DNA of 64,000 nt from Kitasatospora herbaricolor (GTDB taxonomy: Bacteria; Actinomycetota; Actinomycetes; Streptomycetales; Streptomycetaceae), in assembly GCF_030813695.1 (NCBI RefSeq), contig NZ_JAUSVA010000002.1:3100001-3164000 (forward strand). The letters run 5' to 3'. Below are positions 8,867-20,239 of the stretch, piece after piece (position 1 is the stretch's first letter; every line of letters begins with the position of its first letter). A program made the position numbers and the translations under genes. The notes under the pieces were generated by a model. The model saw only the letters and a program-made list of their open reading frames with translations, was not told the DNA's origin and made no database searches.

Positions 8867-9210
8867 CACGAGCCACCTTCCACCGAAACCGAGCACGCCG
8901 ACCCGGCCGCACCGGACCTCCCGCCGCCGGGCAACGGCCCGCAGCGGTCACCGAGGTTTCCACGGTAACCGTCCCGCCGGGCCGGGGGCGGGGCAAACCG
9001 GGCACCGCGGCCGAGATCAGGGACAGATCGGGGTTCTCCCCCAGCCTTGACGGGGACCGTAAGGGGCGGATCGCCCCCGACGGACGCCCGGGACAGGCCC
9101 GGGAACAGGAACCGGCATGGGGCAGGCGCGGGCACGGCAGCCCCGAAGCAGCGGACGCAGGCAATGGGCACGGGCAACGGACACAGGCGACAGGCACAGG
9201 CGACGGACGC
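8867..9210. other. non-coding gap between leuS terminator and the membrane-protein gene
   Basis: I see no supported gene here. It should hold the promoter of the gene starting at 8866. The stretch around 9100-9205 is degenerate short-repeat DNA built from ACAGGCGAC-like units. The long plus-strand reading frame that begins here runs antisense through leuS and is taken as a shadow. Confidence 0.5.
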
Positions 9211-9248
9211 AAAAGGTCGGCCCCGCCGGACAACCGGCGGGGCCGACC
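9211..9248 (-). terminator. leuS intrinsic terminator
   Basis: A perfect 15-bp stem (9215-9229 with 9234-9248) and a 4-nt loop, followed on the minus strand by TTTT (9214-9211), 16 bp beyond the leuS stop. This is one of the clearest rho-independent terminators in the window. Confidence 0.9.
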
Positions 9249-9263
9249 TCCACCGACGATCCG

Positions 9264-12203
<2,940 letters not shown>

Positions 12204-12300
12204 GGTCCTTCAGGCTCCATCGATGTCGGTGCGCGAACCAGCGGCCGGTCTCGGCTGCTGCGAAATCGGGCTGTGTCCGCCGGAAACGGCCCCGGAAAGC

Positions 12301-12323
12301 AAAAAGGCCCCTCGCAGGAGGGG
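12301..12323 (-). terminator. attenuator terminator in the leuS leader
   Basis: On the minus strand a 6-bp stem (12318-12323 with 12308-12313), tetraloop and further GGC/GCC pairing are followed by TTTTT (12305-12301). It lies 48 nt after the leader-peptide stop and about 97 nt before the leuS ATG, where an attenuator should sit. Confidence 0.75.
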
Positions 12324-12370
12324 ACGCCACGCCGACTCCGGCACCCGCCCGGGGGCGCGGCCGGCTCTGG

Positions 12371-12409
12371 TCAGCGCGGCCGGCTAAGGAGCAGGCACAC
12401 GGTTCGCAT
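12371..12409 (-). CDS. leuS leader peptide with Leu-Leu-Leu (attenuation)
   Basis: A 12-codon frame reads MRTVCLLLSRPR then TGA. Codons 6-8 are CTG CTC CTT, three leucines in a row, in front of the leucyl-tRNA synthetase gene. TACCCT lies 6 nt before the ATG, so the message is probably leaderless and the ribosome loads at once. Expected behaviour (known for amino-acid attenuators): when charged tRNA-Leu is scarce the ribosome stalls at the Leu codons, an alternative fold blocks the terminator at 12301-12323, and leuS is transcribed. The alternative fold was not computed. Confidence 0.75.
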   Translation of the reverse strand: MRTVCLLLSRPR

Positions 12410-12415
12410 GGGCTC

Positions 12416-12421
12416 AGGGTA
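12416..12421 (-). promoter_or_regulatory. -10 element for the leaderless leuS leader
   Basis: TACCCT (TANNNT) followed by 6 nt and the ATG of the leader peptide. The spacing puts transcription start at or next to the A of ATG. No good -35 is seen. Confidence 0.5.
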
Positions 12422-12447
12422 CCGCAAGCCCGTCGGCGGCCCGGCGG

Positions 12448-13737
12448 TTATCCCGCCCTGGTGGCCGAGTCGAAGTCGCGCAGGGCCCGGGCGACCCGTT
12501 CGGACTGCATGCCGGCGGCCAGCAGCCGCGCCCGGTCGGCCGTCCGCGCGGCGTCCTCGCCGTCGCCGGTCCGCCGGTAGGAGTCGGCCAGTCGCACCAT
12601 CAGCAGGGCGCGGGCCCGGGCCCGCGCCGGCTCCAGCACGGCCACGGCGCCCGACAGCAGGGCGCGGGCCCGCTCGTGCTCACCGAGGAAGAGGTACCCC
12701 TCCCCCACCATGCCGTCCAGGTCGGCGCGTTCCTGCCGGCGCCCGGGCACGCCGTCCAGGGCCCGGAACGCCCGGGCGGCGGCGGCCTCGGCCTCCTCCC
12801 GCTCGCCCCGGCGGCCGTGCGCGCGGGCGATCCGGCCGAGCTGCAGCGCGAGTTCGGCCGGGGTCAGCCGGCCGTCGGCGGCCGCCAGCGCGGCGGTGAG
12901 CATCGCCACCGCGTCCAGGCCGCGGCCGCCGGCGGTGTGGGTGGCCTGGACGACCAGGCAGCCGACGACGCTCACGCCCAGGCGGGGGTCCCCGCAGACG
13001 TGCGCGGCCCGCAGTGCGGCGACGAAGGCGCGTTGGGCGGCGGCCTCGTAGCCCATGTCGTGGGCGGCCCAGCCGACCAGGCGGGCGAGCCGGGCGGCGG
13101 CGGCGTACAGCTCGCGGCCGAGCGGCTCGCCGTACGAACCGAGTTCGAGGAGTTTGCCGACCATCGCCAACTCGGCCCGGGCCGGGTCGAGGATCAGTCC
13201 GCCGCCGCAGGCCCGCTCCAGGCGCCGCTTGCTGTCGTGGCCGAGCCTGAGGTCGACGAGTTGCTCGGGGGCGATCCGCAGGGCGCCCTCGCCGCCGGTG
13301 ACGGGCGGCGGGGGCGAGGCCCAGTGCCGGGCGGCCTGTTCGAGTTCGTCGCCCCGGAACAGGTCGGTGAGGCGGACCGGGCCGCCGTGGGCGCCGGCCT
13401 CGCGCAGCGCGGTCTGCGCGGTGTCGGCCGTCCACGGGTCGGTGAGCAGGCCCGCGGAGAGGATCTTGGCACCCCGGTTGCCGCCCATCGGGCCCCAGAG
13501 CTGCTCGTAGGTGACCGCGATGCCGAGGGTGCGGCTGAGCACCTCGCACACCGTCTGGTCGTGCGGTGCGCGCGGCACCATGCCCCGGTCGCGCCACTTG
13601 TAGGGCGCCGTGGAGCTGATCGCGAGCCCGTTCGGCAGGGTGAGGTTGACCTCGCGGGAGAGCCGTTCCGGGCTCCAGCCGAGTTGGTGGAGTATCCGGG
13701 CCAGCTCTTCGTTCCGCTTGCGCGCCAGGTCGGCCAT
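12448..13737 (-). CDS. regulator-like protein with helical (TPR-type) repeats
   Basis: 429 residues from ATG 13737. The N-terminal part (about 1-70: LARKRNEELARILHQLGWSP, REVNLTLPNGLAISSTAPYKW) looks like a divergent helix-turn-helix DNA-binding region. The rest is Ala/Arg/Leu-rich paired helices (about 200-425), as in TPR-containing regulators common in Streptomyces. Ligand and targets are unknown. The start is supported by TACCGT 7 nt upstream, suggesting leaderless expression; the in-frame extension upstream is Pro/Arg-rich and overlaps the tRNA terminator. Confidence 0.75.
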   Translation of the reverse strand: MADLARKRNEELARILHQLGWSPERLSREVNLTLPNGLAISSTAPYKWRDRGMVPRAPHDQTVCEVLSRTLGIAVTYEQLWGPMGGNRGAKILSAGLLTDPWTADTAQTALREAGAHGGPVRLTDLFRGDELEQAARHWASPPPPVTGGEGALRIAPEQLVDLRLGHDSKRRLERACGGGLILDPARAELAMVGKLLELGSYGEPLGRELYAAAARLARLVGWAAHDMGYEAAAQRAFVAALRAAHVCGDPRLGVSVVGCLVVQATHTAGGRGLDAVAMLTAALAAADGRLTPAELALQLGRIARAHGRRGEREEAEAAAARAFRALDGVPGRRQERADLDGMVGEGYLFLGEHERARALLSGAVAVLEPARARARALLMVRLADSYRRTGDGEDAARTADRARLLAAGMQSERVARALRDFDSATRAG

Positions 13738-13744
13738 GGCCACG

Positions 13745-13750
13745 ACGGTA
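13745..13750 (-). promoter_or_regulatory. -10 element for leaderless gene 12448-13737
   Basis: TACCGT, 7 nt, then ATG. No Shine-Dalgarno sequence is present, which supports leaderless initiation. Confidence 0.4.
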
Positions 13751-13883
13751 GCGGGCGACCTGCACCGCCCGGTAGGCCGGTTCTCCCTCCGGCGGCGCGG
13801 GCCCCGGACGGCCCGGGCGACCGGGAGGTCGGGCGGCGCCGGACGTGAAGCGGGTGACGGTGCCGCCCGGCCAGGGAAACGCC

Positions 13884-13916
13884 AAGGGCCGCCTCCCTGT
13901 GCGGGAGGCGGCCCTT
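13884..13916 (-). terminator. terminator of the single tRNA-Ala gene
   Basis: Perfect 14-bp stem (13884-13897 with 13903-13916) and 5-nt loop, 8 nt after the tRNA 3' end on the minus strand. Confidence 0.85.
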
Positions 13917-13923
13917 GTTGCTG

Positions 13924-13996
<73 letters not shown>

Positions 13997-14056
13997 TTGA
14001 CCTGCGATGTCACCGCTGGCCCCACTCTTCGGTGGTTTCCCTCGGCGACATCGCCC

Positions 14057-14062
14057 ACTTTA
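14057..14062 (-). promoter_or_regulatory. probable -10 of tRNA-Ala copy 1
   Basis: TAAAGT on the minus strand about 60 nt upstream of the tRNA 5' end. The precursor leader contains a 12-bp inverted repeat with one mismatch (14004-14015 with 14043-14054). The -35 is unclear. Confidence 0.35.
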
Positions 14063-14129
14063 CACGGTCGAAGGGGTGCTCCACGAATCCATAACCCCGG
14101 GCCGCCCGCCACGGCCGGCGGCCGGCCCG

Positions 14130-15581
14130 TCACCCGTCGTCCGCCACCCGCCGGGTGCGGGCCGCCAGCACGCCCGCGGCCGCCACCACCAGGGCGATCG
14201 CACCGGTGGTGACCAGCAGCGCGTGCCCGGACTGCCGGGCCGGCGCCGGCAGGTGCGCCGCCCCGAGGAAGACCGTGCCGAGCACGGCGACGCCGACCAC
14301 CTGGCCCAGCTGGATGACGGTGACGACCACCCCGCTGGCGTCCGCCGCGTCCTGCGGCGCCACCTTGCCGAGCGCCCGGGCGAACAGCGGGGCGTACGCG
14401 CAGCCCGCAGCCAGGCCGAGCCCGGTGGTCAGGGCCAGTTCGAGGGGCCCGATCGGGGCGCCGCCGCGCAGCAGGAGGCCGAGCAGCAGGTACCCGGGCG
14501 CGACCAGCACCGTGGCGAGGACCGGCAGCACCGGGTGCAGGCGGGCCGGCAGCCGCTGCCAGTGCAGGCTGGAGAGCCCGAAGCCGACCGAGACGGGCAC
14601 GGAGAGCAGTCCGGCCCGCAGGGCGCTGCTGCCGAGCCCGACCTGCTGGTGCAGGGCGAAGGCGAACATGAAGCCGGAGAAGGCCGCCATGATCGTGAAG
14701 ATCGCCCCGGCGGCCGGCAGCAGCCCCGGCGCCGCGAGCACCCTCCCGGAGATCAGCGGCTCTCCCCCGCGCGCCGCGACCCGCCGTTCGACCGACCGGA
14801 ACACGCCCAGCATCAGCGCGCTCCCGGCCAGCATCCCCCAGCCCCAGGCCGGCCAGCCCAGTTCGTGCCCGAGCACCAGCGGCACCACCAGCAGGCCCAG
14901 GGCCACCGCCAGCACCACCAGGCCGGGCAGGTCGAAGCCGCGGCTGCGGTCCCCGGGCAGCCGGGGCAGCAACCGGGCGCCGGCCACCAGCAGGGCCAGC
15001 CCGAGCGGCACGTTGACCAGGAACACCGGGCGCCAGCTTGTCCCGAACAGGTCCGCGCCGACCAGCAGCCCGCCGGCCGCCTGGCCTACCGCCAGCCCGC
15101 CGGCCAGCACCGCCGAGTACAGGCCCAGCGCCCTGGTCCGGGCGGCGCCGGTGAAGGTGCGCTGGATCAGGCTCATCACCTGGGGGACCATCAGCGCGGC
15201 GCCGAGCCCCTGGAGCACCCGGAACGCGATCAGCCAGCCGGTGCCGGGCGCCAGCCCGCAGGCCAGCGAGGCGGCGGTGAAGGCCGCCAGGCCGGACCGG
15301 AACAGCCGGTCGTACCCGTAGCGGGCGCCCAGCCGGGCGCCGGTGATCAGCAGCACGGCGTACGCGATGGTGTAGCCGGCGACGACGAGTTGGAGGGAGG
15401 CGCCGGAGGCGCGCAGGTCGGTGCGGATCGTGGGCACGGCCACGTTGACGATGGAGATGTCGAGGACGGCCATGAACTGGCCGCTCAGCACCAGGGCGAG
15501 GAGCAGCCCGGGCCGGGTGGCCCTGGCCGGGGGCCGGGCGGGCCCGCCGGGGGCGGCGGGTCGGGTCTGAAGGTCCGTCAT
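14130..15581 (-). CDS. MFS drug-efflux transporter (DHA2 type)
   Basis: 483 residues with about 14 membrane segments, as in the DHA2 drug:proton antiporters. Family motifs are LDISIVNVAVPTI in the first helix and the antiporter-type GARLGARYGYDRLF loop after helix 2. The motif C-like segment VLAGGLAVGQAAGGLL is in helix 5. It likely expels a hydrophobic drug or metabolite; substrate unknown. It is divergent from a helix-turn-helix regulator gene at 15683 across 101 bp, a common arrangement in which the regulator controls the pump. The pair lies between identical tRNA-Ala genes. Confidence 0.92.
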   Translation of the reverse strand: MTDLQTRPAAPGGPARPPARATRPGLLLALVLSGQFMAVLDISIVNVAVPTIRTDLRASGASLQLVVAGYTIAYAVLLITGARLGARYGYDRLFRSGLAAFTAASLACGLAPGTGWLIAFRVLQGLGAALMVPQVMSLIQRTFTGAARTRALGLYSAVLAGGLAVGQAAGGLLVGADLFGTSWRPVFLVNVPLGLALLVAGARLLPRLPGDRSRGFDLPGLVVLAVALGLLVVPLVLGHELGWPAWGWGMLAGSALMLGVFRSVERRVAARGGEPLISGRVLAAPGLLPAAGAIFTIMAAFSGFMFAFALHQQVGLGSSALRAGLLSVPVSVGFGLSSLHWQRLPARLHPVLPVLATVLVAPGYLLLGLLLRGGAPIGPLELALTTGLGLAAGCAYAPLFARALGKVAPQDAADASGVVVTVIQLGQVVGVAVLGTVFLGAAHLPAPARQSGHALLVTTGAIALVVAAAGVLAARTRRVADDG

Positions 15582-15682
15582 GGGGCCAGCGTGCGCGGGT
15601 ACGGGTACTGGTGGTTAGAGCCTGCTGATCCTGGTACCGGCAACACCTGGGACGGCGGCCCGGGTTGCGGCACGATGGCGGG
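15582..15682. promoter_or_regulatory. shared divergent promoter region of pump and regulator
   Basis: This 101-bp gap must hold both promoters. It contains GGTAC at 15604-15608 and its complement GTACC at 15634-15638, plus a TGGTTAGAGCC stretch between them. They could be an operator for the adjacent regulator, but the symmetry is weak. Confidence 0.35.
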
Positions 15683-16597
15683 ATGACCACCTTCGAGGAG
15701 AGCGCCCCGCCGGTCCGCGGCCCGCAGGGCCGGCCGCAGCCGCAGGACCGCCGCCGGACCGAACTCGCCGGGTTCCTGAAGGCCTGCCGGGCCAGGGTCA
15801 CCCCGGAGGAGGTGGGCCTGCCGCCGGGCCTGCGCCGCCGCACCCCGGGGCTGCGGCGCGAGGAGGTGGCGCAGCTAGCCGGGGTGGGGGTCACCTGGTA
15901 CACCTGGCTGGAGCAGGGGCGGCCGATCAACGCCAGCGAGCAGGTGCTGGCCGCAGTGGCCGGCTCGCTGCGGCTGGACGCCACCGAGCGGGACCACATG
16001 TTCCGGCTGGCGGGGGTGCGCGTCGAGCTGCGGCCGTCGCCGGCCCACCCCAACCTCGACCCGTCCGTGCAGGTGATCCTGGACGCGCTGGCGCCGCTGC
16101 CGGCGGCGGTCTGCAACACCCGCTACGACGTGCTGCTGCACAACGCGCCGTACGAGTCGCTGTTCGGGGCGGACCGCCCGACCGCTCCGCACGGGACCTT
16201 CAACAGCCTGTGGTGCACCGTCACGGCGCCGGTCTGCTGCAACCCGTTCCTCAACCGCGACGAGGAGCTGCCCCGGATGGTGGGGGTGCTGCGGGCCGCG
16301 TACGGCAAGCACGTGGGCGAGCCGGTCTGGGAGTGCTACATCCGGGAGCTGACGCTGGCGAGCGAGGAGTTCGGCGCGTTGTGGGCCCGGCAGGAGGTGG
16401 CACCGGCCAGGAGCGCGCTGAAGGTGTTCCGGCACCCCGTGGTCGGGGAGCTGCGCTTCACCGCGGCCTACCTGACCCTGCCGGCCGTCCCCGAGCACTA
16501 CATGGTGGTCTACACGCCGCAGGGCCCGCAGGACCGGGAGCGGGTGGAGCGGATGGCGGCGCTGCCGCCGCAGCCTTCGCCCCGCTGCCCGCACTGA
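15683..16597 (+). CDS. XRE-family regulator with MmyB-like domain
   Basis: 304 residues from ATG 15683. An N-terminal helix-turn-helix domain lies at about 26-110 (FLKACRARVTPEEVGLP, LRREEVAQLAGVGVTWYTWL). The rest (about 115-300, NTRYDVLLHNAPYESLFG, LWARQEVAP, VVYTPQGPQD) fits the PAS-like MmyB ligand-binding domain, which in one solved member binds a fatty acid. It probably represses or activates the divergent MFS pump. It ends 48 bp before the hairpin at 16646, which may stop transcription from both sides. Confidence 0.92.
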   Translation: MTTFEESAPPVRGPQGRPQPQDRRRTELAGFLKACRARVTPEEVGLPPGLRRRTPGLRREEVAQLAGVGVTWYTWLEQGRPINASEQVLAAVAGSLRLDATERDHMFRLAGVRVELRPSPAHPNLDPSVQVILDALAPLPAAVCNTRYDVLLHNAPYESLFGADRPTAPHGTFNSLWCTVTAPVCCNPFLNRDEELPRMVGVLRAAYGKHVGEPVWECYIRELTLASEEFGALWARQEVAPARSALKVFRHPVVGELRFTAAYLTLPAVPEHYMVVYTPQGPQDRERVERMAALPPQPSPRCPH

Positions 16598-16645
16598 GGC
16601 TCCGTGCCCGGGGCGCCGGGCCGTCCGAGGGGGCCCGGACGCACC

Positions 16646-16676
16646 GAAGGCCGTCACCCGAGGGGTGACGGCCTTC
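16646..16676. terminator. bidirectional terminator between regulator and tRNA genes
   Basis: Perfect 14-bp stem (16646-16659 with 16663-16676), 3-nt loop. It lies downstream of the plus-strand regulator and, on the minus strand, 10 nt past the tRNA-Ala pair. Confidence 0.85.
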
Positions 16677-16686
16677 CGAACTGTTG

Positions 16687-16759
<73 letters not shown>

Positions 16760-16796
16760 GCGACACGAATGGCCCTCACGGACCGGTGGTGCGGAG

Positions 16797-16869
<73 letters not shown>

Positions 16870-16928
16870 GCACTCGTGGGTTTTCCCGCTTCCCTTCCGG
16901 GCCGCGTTCTCACCTGCGAACGAGGAAG

Positions 16929-16934
16929 ACTCTA
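16929..16934 (-). promoter_or_regulatory. probable -10 of the tRNA-Ala pair
   Basis: TAGAGT on the minus strand about 60 nt upstream of the first tRNA, matching the geometry seen for copy 1. Confidence 0.35.
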
Positions 16935-16985
16935 GCTGGTCAGGCCCGGAACTGCGAAATCCCGCCTGCGGCAGACCCGCCGGCC

Positions 16986-17633
16986 TCAGGTGTCGTCGCC
17001 GATCACCGGCTGCGGCAGGGTGCCCGCGTTGTGCTCCAGCAGGCGCCAGCCGCGGGCGCCCTGGCCGAGGACGGACCAGCAGCAGTTGGACAGGCCCCCG
17101 AAGCACTCCCAGAGCTCCGGCTCCAGGCCCAGGAGCCGGCCCAGCATGGTGCGGATGGTGCCGCCGTGGCTGACCACCACCAGGGTGCCGTTCTCCGGCA
17201 GCTTCTGGACCGCCTCCAGCACCACCGGGACGGACCGGTCCGCGACCTCGGTGGACAGCTCGCCGCCGCCGCGCCGGACGGGCTCGCCCTGCGCCCAGGC
17301 CTCGTACTGCTCCGGGAACCGGGCCCGGATCTCCGCGTTGGTCAGGCCCTGCCACTCGCCCGCGTACGTCTCGCGCAGGCCCTCGTGGTGGTGCACCTCC
17401 AGGCCGGTGACCTGGGACAGCTCCGCGGCCGTGCGGGCGGCCCGCTGCAGGTCGGAGGAGATCAGCAGGTCCGGGTGGAGGCCGGCGAGCAGCCGGGCGG
17501 CGCGCTGCGCCTGCTGCACGCCCTGGCCGGTCAGCTCGATGTCCGTGGTGCCCTGGAAGCGCGATTCGAGGTTCCAGGAGGTCTGGCCGTGCCGCCAGAA
17601 GACGATGCGCGGTCCCCGCGCCTCCCGGCTCAG
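16986..17633 (-). CDS. histidine phosphatase family protein, CTG start likely
   Basis: 215 residues if translation starts at CTG 17633. The catalytic RHG motif (FWRHGQTSWN, about residues 12-21) lies upstream of every ATG, GTG or TTG in the frame, so a shorter version would lose the phospho-accepting His. The second catalytic His is in VVVSHGGTIRTML. The CTG overlaps the rsfS stop codon as CTGA, so translation is probably coupled. In this branch the gene is often annotated as a phosphoglycerate-mutase-like phosphatase; the natural substrate is unknown. Confidence 0.88.
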   Translation of the reverse strand: MSREARGPRIVFWRHGQTSWNLESRFQGTTDIELTGQGVQQAQRAARLLAGLHPDLLISSDLQRAARTAAELSQVTGLEVHHHEGLRETYAGEWQGLTNAEIRARFPEQYEAWAQGEPVRRGGGELSTEVADRSVPVVLEAVQKLPENGTLVVVSHGGTIRTMLGRLLGLEPELWECFGGLSNCCWSVLGQGARGWRLLEHNAGTLPQPVIGDDT

Positions 17634-18106
17634 CTGTGGTCCTCGGCGACGTAGATGCCGACCCCGAAGTCGTCCGCCGGCGGGGCGGTGACGTTGCCGG
17701 CCGCGTCGGTCTCGGCACCCTCGGGGCGGTTGCGGGAGGCCAGCGCGTCCTCGGGCAGGGCCAGCTCGGGGCAGTCCTTCCAGAGCCGGTCGAGGGAGTA
17801 GAAGGAGCGCTCCTCGGAGTGCTGGACGTGCACCACGATGTCCAGGTAGTCGAGCAGGATCCAGCGGCCCTCGCGCTCGCCCTCGCGGCGCACCGGCTTG
17901 ACGTCCAGCTGCTCGCGCAGCTGATCCTCGATCTCCTCGGCGATCGACTTCACCTGGCGGTCGTTGTTCGCGGAGGCGATCAGGAAGGCGTCGGTGATCG
18001 ACAGCACCTCGCTGACGTCGAACGCGATGATGTTGTGGGCCAGCTTGTCGGCCGCCGCCTGCGCGGCGACGTTGATGAGTTCCTGGCTGTGGTCGGTGAC
18101 GGTCAC
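17630..18106 (-). CDS. rsfS: ribosome silencing factor
   Basis: 158 residues from GTG 18106, with GGAAG 7-11 nt upstream. RsfS binds ribosomal protein L14 on the large subunit and blocks subunit joining in starvation. Family blocks visible: NIIAFDVSEVLSITDAFLIA, RQVKSIAEEIED, WILLDYLDIVVHV and RSFYSLDRLWKD. The ~35-residue tail is Ala/Glu-rich and lineage-specific. It is translationally coupled to the phosphatase gene and lies downstream of nadD and the LCP gene, the usual nadD-LCP-rsfS order in streptomycetes. Confidence 0.95.
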   Translation of the reverse strand: MTVTDHSQELINVAAQAAADKLAHNIIAFDVSEVLSITDAFLIASANNDRQVKSIAEEIEDQLREQLDVKPVRREGEREGRWILLDYLDIVVHVQHSEERSFYSLDRLWKDCPELALPEDALASRNRPEGAETDAAGNVTAPPADDFGVGIYVAEDHS

Positions 18107-18194
18107 TGTGTTCTTCCGGCTCGGCTGCAGAGATGGCGCCCTCGCCCCGCCCGCCGGCGGCTGTGCCGGCTCCAGGGCAGGAGGACCCCAGTCC

Positions 18195-18235
18195 AGGATC
18201 TCACGCCGCCGCCGCGGCCCCGGACCGATTAACGG
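18195..18235 (-). terminator. hairpin between the LCP gene and rsfS
   Basis: 13-bp stem (18195-18207 with 18223-18235) enclosing a GATTAACG-containing loop, 50 nt past the LCP stop. It probably ends the nadD-LCP transcript at least partly. Confidence 0.7.
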
Positions 18236-18285
18236 TGGGGCCGCGGCGGTGCGGGCCGTTGCCCGGGCGGCGCGCCGTGCGGGCG

Positions 18286-20223
18286 CTACTGCGGCTTGGG
18301 CACCTGGTAGTCCTTGCCGAGCACCACCAGGAGGTCGGCGTTCTGCGCCTCGGTGACCTTCTTCACGGCCGTCTCCGGCAGGTTCAGGCTGGTCGCCAGC
18401 GACTTGGCGGCCTCCAGCCGGGCGTCGTCGGTGTACCGGATCTCGGTGGTCGCCTGCGGGCTGCTCTTCGCCGCGCCGGGCACGAAGGTCAGGCCCGCGT
18501 TGAGCACCTGGACCTGGGCCGCGGCGGCCGCCTGGTCGTTGCCGGAGGCGTCCTGGATGGCGACCCGGGCGGCGGCCCCGGCACTGTCGGCGTTGCGCAC
18601 CGTGCCGCCGAGGACCTCCTTGACCTGCTTGCCGGCGGTGGCGTCGTCCAGCGTGCCGTCGGGCTTGACCGGCAGCGCCGAGGTGGCCAGGTGGCCGTCC
18701 TTCCCCTGCTGGGCGAGCTGCACCAGGACGCCGGCCAGCGCGTCCCGCGGGAGGGAGGGGTCGAGCACCGCGCCCACCCGCTGCACCACGTCTGTGGCGT
18801 CCTTCAGGTCGGTCGGCATCGTCCGGACGATCGACTCCAGCACCTTGCCGAACCGCGCCAGCTGCACGTCCCGGCTCTCGCCGGCCGCCTGGTAGGTGGC
18901 GAAGAGCACTGCCGCCTGCCCGCTGAGCAGGACGTTCTTGCCGGCCGCGGCCAGCACCTTGCCGTCCGCCTTGCCGCCCTCGCGCAGTTCCACGTCGGTG
19001 TCCACCCGGACGCCGCCGAGCTGGGAGACCAGCAGCTGCAGGTACGGGGTGTCCAGCCGCCAGGTGCCGGCCACGGCGGCGCCGAGGACGGTGCCCAGGC
19101 CCTCACGGGTGCTGGAGGTGCCGATGGTGTCCATCGCCTGGCCGAGCGGGACGGTCGCCGCGTCACCCACGCCGGGCAGCTTGAGGCTCTCCGGCAGGAG
19201 CAGCACCGAGCCCTTGTGGCCGGAGGCGTCGTTGACCAGCAGCGCGGTCGAGACCTTGCCCTGCAGGTCGCGCAGGTGCACCACGTTGACCTGGCGCGGC
19301 CCGGCCGCGGCGGCCGCCGTCTTCGCGCCGCCGAGCTTGCCGGTGTACCAGAGGTAACCGGTGCCGGCGCCGCCGAGCACGGCCAGCACGACGACCGCAC
19401 CGATCAGCCGGCTGCGCAGCTTGCGGCGGCGCTCGTCCCGGCGCTCGGTGCGCGACTCCGCGAACTTCAGCCAGTCGATGACGTCCTCGGACTCCTCCGC
19501 CTCCTCCTCGACGAAGGTGAACTCGCCGGTGGCGTAGGCGTCGGCGGGCGCCTTCGGGCCCTTGGCCGCCCGGGAGCCGCCGACCTGCTCGGAGGGCTGC
19601 TCCGGCTTGGCCGGGGCCGCCTGCGGCGCGGGGCGGGCCGGGCGCGGACGTGGCGGCGCGGCGGGGGCGGCGGCCACCGGTGCGGCGGCGGGCGCGGCAG
19701 CGGCGGCGGGCGACTGCGGCCCGGCGCCGAAGTGCTCCTGGCCGGGCTGCTCGTACACCGGCTGCTCGTAGCCCGGCTCGTAGCCGGACTGCTCGTAGCC
19801 GGACTGCTCGTACCCGGGCCGGGGGACGGCCGGCTGCTGGTACGGCTGGTAGGGCTGCTGCCCGTAGCCGGGCTGCTGGTACTCCTCGTAGGCCTGCGGC
19901 TGCTGGTAGGCCTGCTGCGGCTGCCCGTACTGGTCGTACTGCGGCTGGTAGGCCTGCGGCTGCTCGGGCCGACCGTACGGGTCCTGGCCGTGGCCGGACT
20001 GCGGCCGGGCCGGCTGCTGCGGCCGGCGGGGCGGGTAGGGCTGCCCGTACTGGTCGTACTGCGGCTCGTACCCGCCTTGCCCGTAGCCGGCCTGCTCGTA
20101 GCCCGACTCGTAGCCGGACTGCTCGTAGCCCGGCTGCTGGTACGGCTGGTAGGGCTGCTGCTGGTACTGCCCGGCCGGCCAGTCGTCGTCCTGCTGGCCC
20201 CTGCGGTCTGCCGTTCCGGTCAC
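18286..20223 (-). CDS. LytR-CpsA-Psr (LCP) family protein with Tyr/Gln-rich N-terminus
   Basis: 645 residues from GTG 20223, with AGGAGGG 6 nt upstream. Residues ~15-160 are repeats of GYEQSGYE, QPYQPYQQ and QYDQYGQP type, low in charge and disordered. A Pro/Ala-rich stretch and one membrane segment follow (about 273-295). The outer part carries the LCP fold (LRDLQGKVSTALLVNDASG, then GGVRVDTDVELREG) and a C-terminal LytR_C-like domain (ARVAIQDASGNDQAAAA). LCP enzymes attach polymers to peptidoglycan. The core is divergent: I do not see the full set of catalytic Arg/Asp motifs. Confidence 0.85.
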   Translation of the reverse strand: MTGTADRRGQQDDDWPAGQYQQQPYQPYQQPGYEQSGYESGYEQAGYGQGGYEPQYDQYGQPYPPRRPQQPARPQSGHGQDPYGRPEQPQAYQPQYDQYGQPQQAYQQPQAYEEYQQPGYGQQPYQPYQQPAVPRPGYEQSGYEQSGYEPGYEQPVYEQPGQEHFGAGPQSPAAAAAPAAAPVAAAPAAPPRPRPARPAPQAAPAKPEQPSEQVGGSRAAKGPKAPADAYATGEFTFVEEEAEESEDVIDWLKFAESRTERRDERRRKLRSRLIGAVVVLAVLGGAGTGYLWYTGKLGGAKTAAAAAGPRQVNVVHLRDLQGKVSTALLVNDASGHKGSVLLLPESLKLPGVGDAATVPLGQAMDTIGTSSTREGLGTVLGAAVAGTWRLDTPYLQLLVSQLGGVRVDTDVELREGGKADGKVLAAAGKNVLLSGQAAVLFATYQAAGESRDVQLARFGKVLESIVRTMPTDLKDATDVVQRVGAVLDPSLPRDALAGVLVQLAQQGKDGHLATSALPVKPDGTLDDATAGKQVKEVLGGTVRNADSAGAAARVAIQDASGNDQAAAAAQVQVLNAGLTFVPGAAKSSPQATTEIRYTDDARLEAAKSLATSLNLPETAVKKVTEAQNADLLVVLGKDYQVPKPQ

Positions 20224-20239
20224 GCCGACCCTCCTGGGA

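Noticed and set aside
12204..12410. T-box riboswitch upstream of leuS
   Set aside because: I could not see the T-box sequence or specifier-loop layout; the Leu-rich leader peptide with terminator explains the region better.
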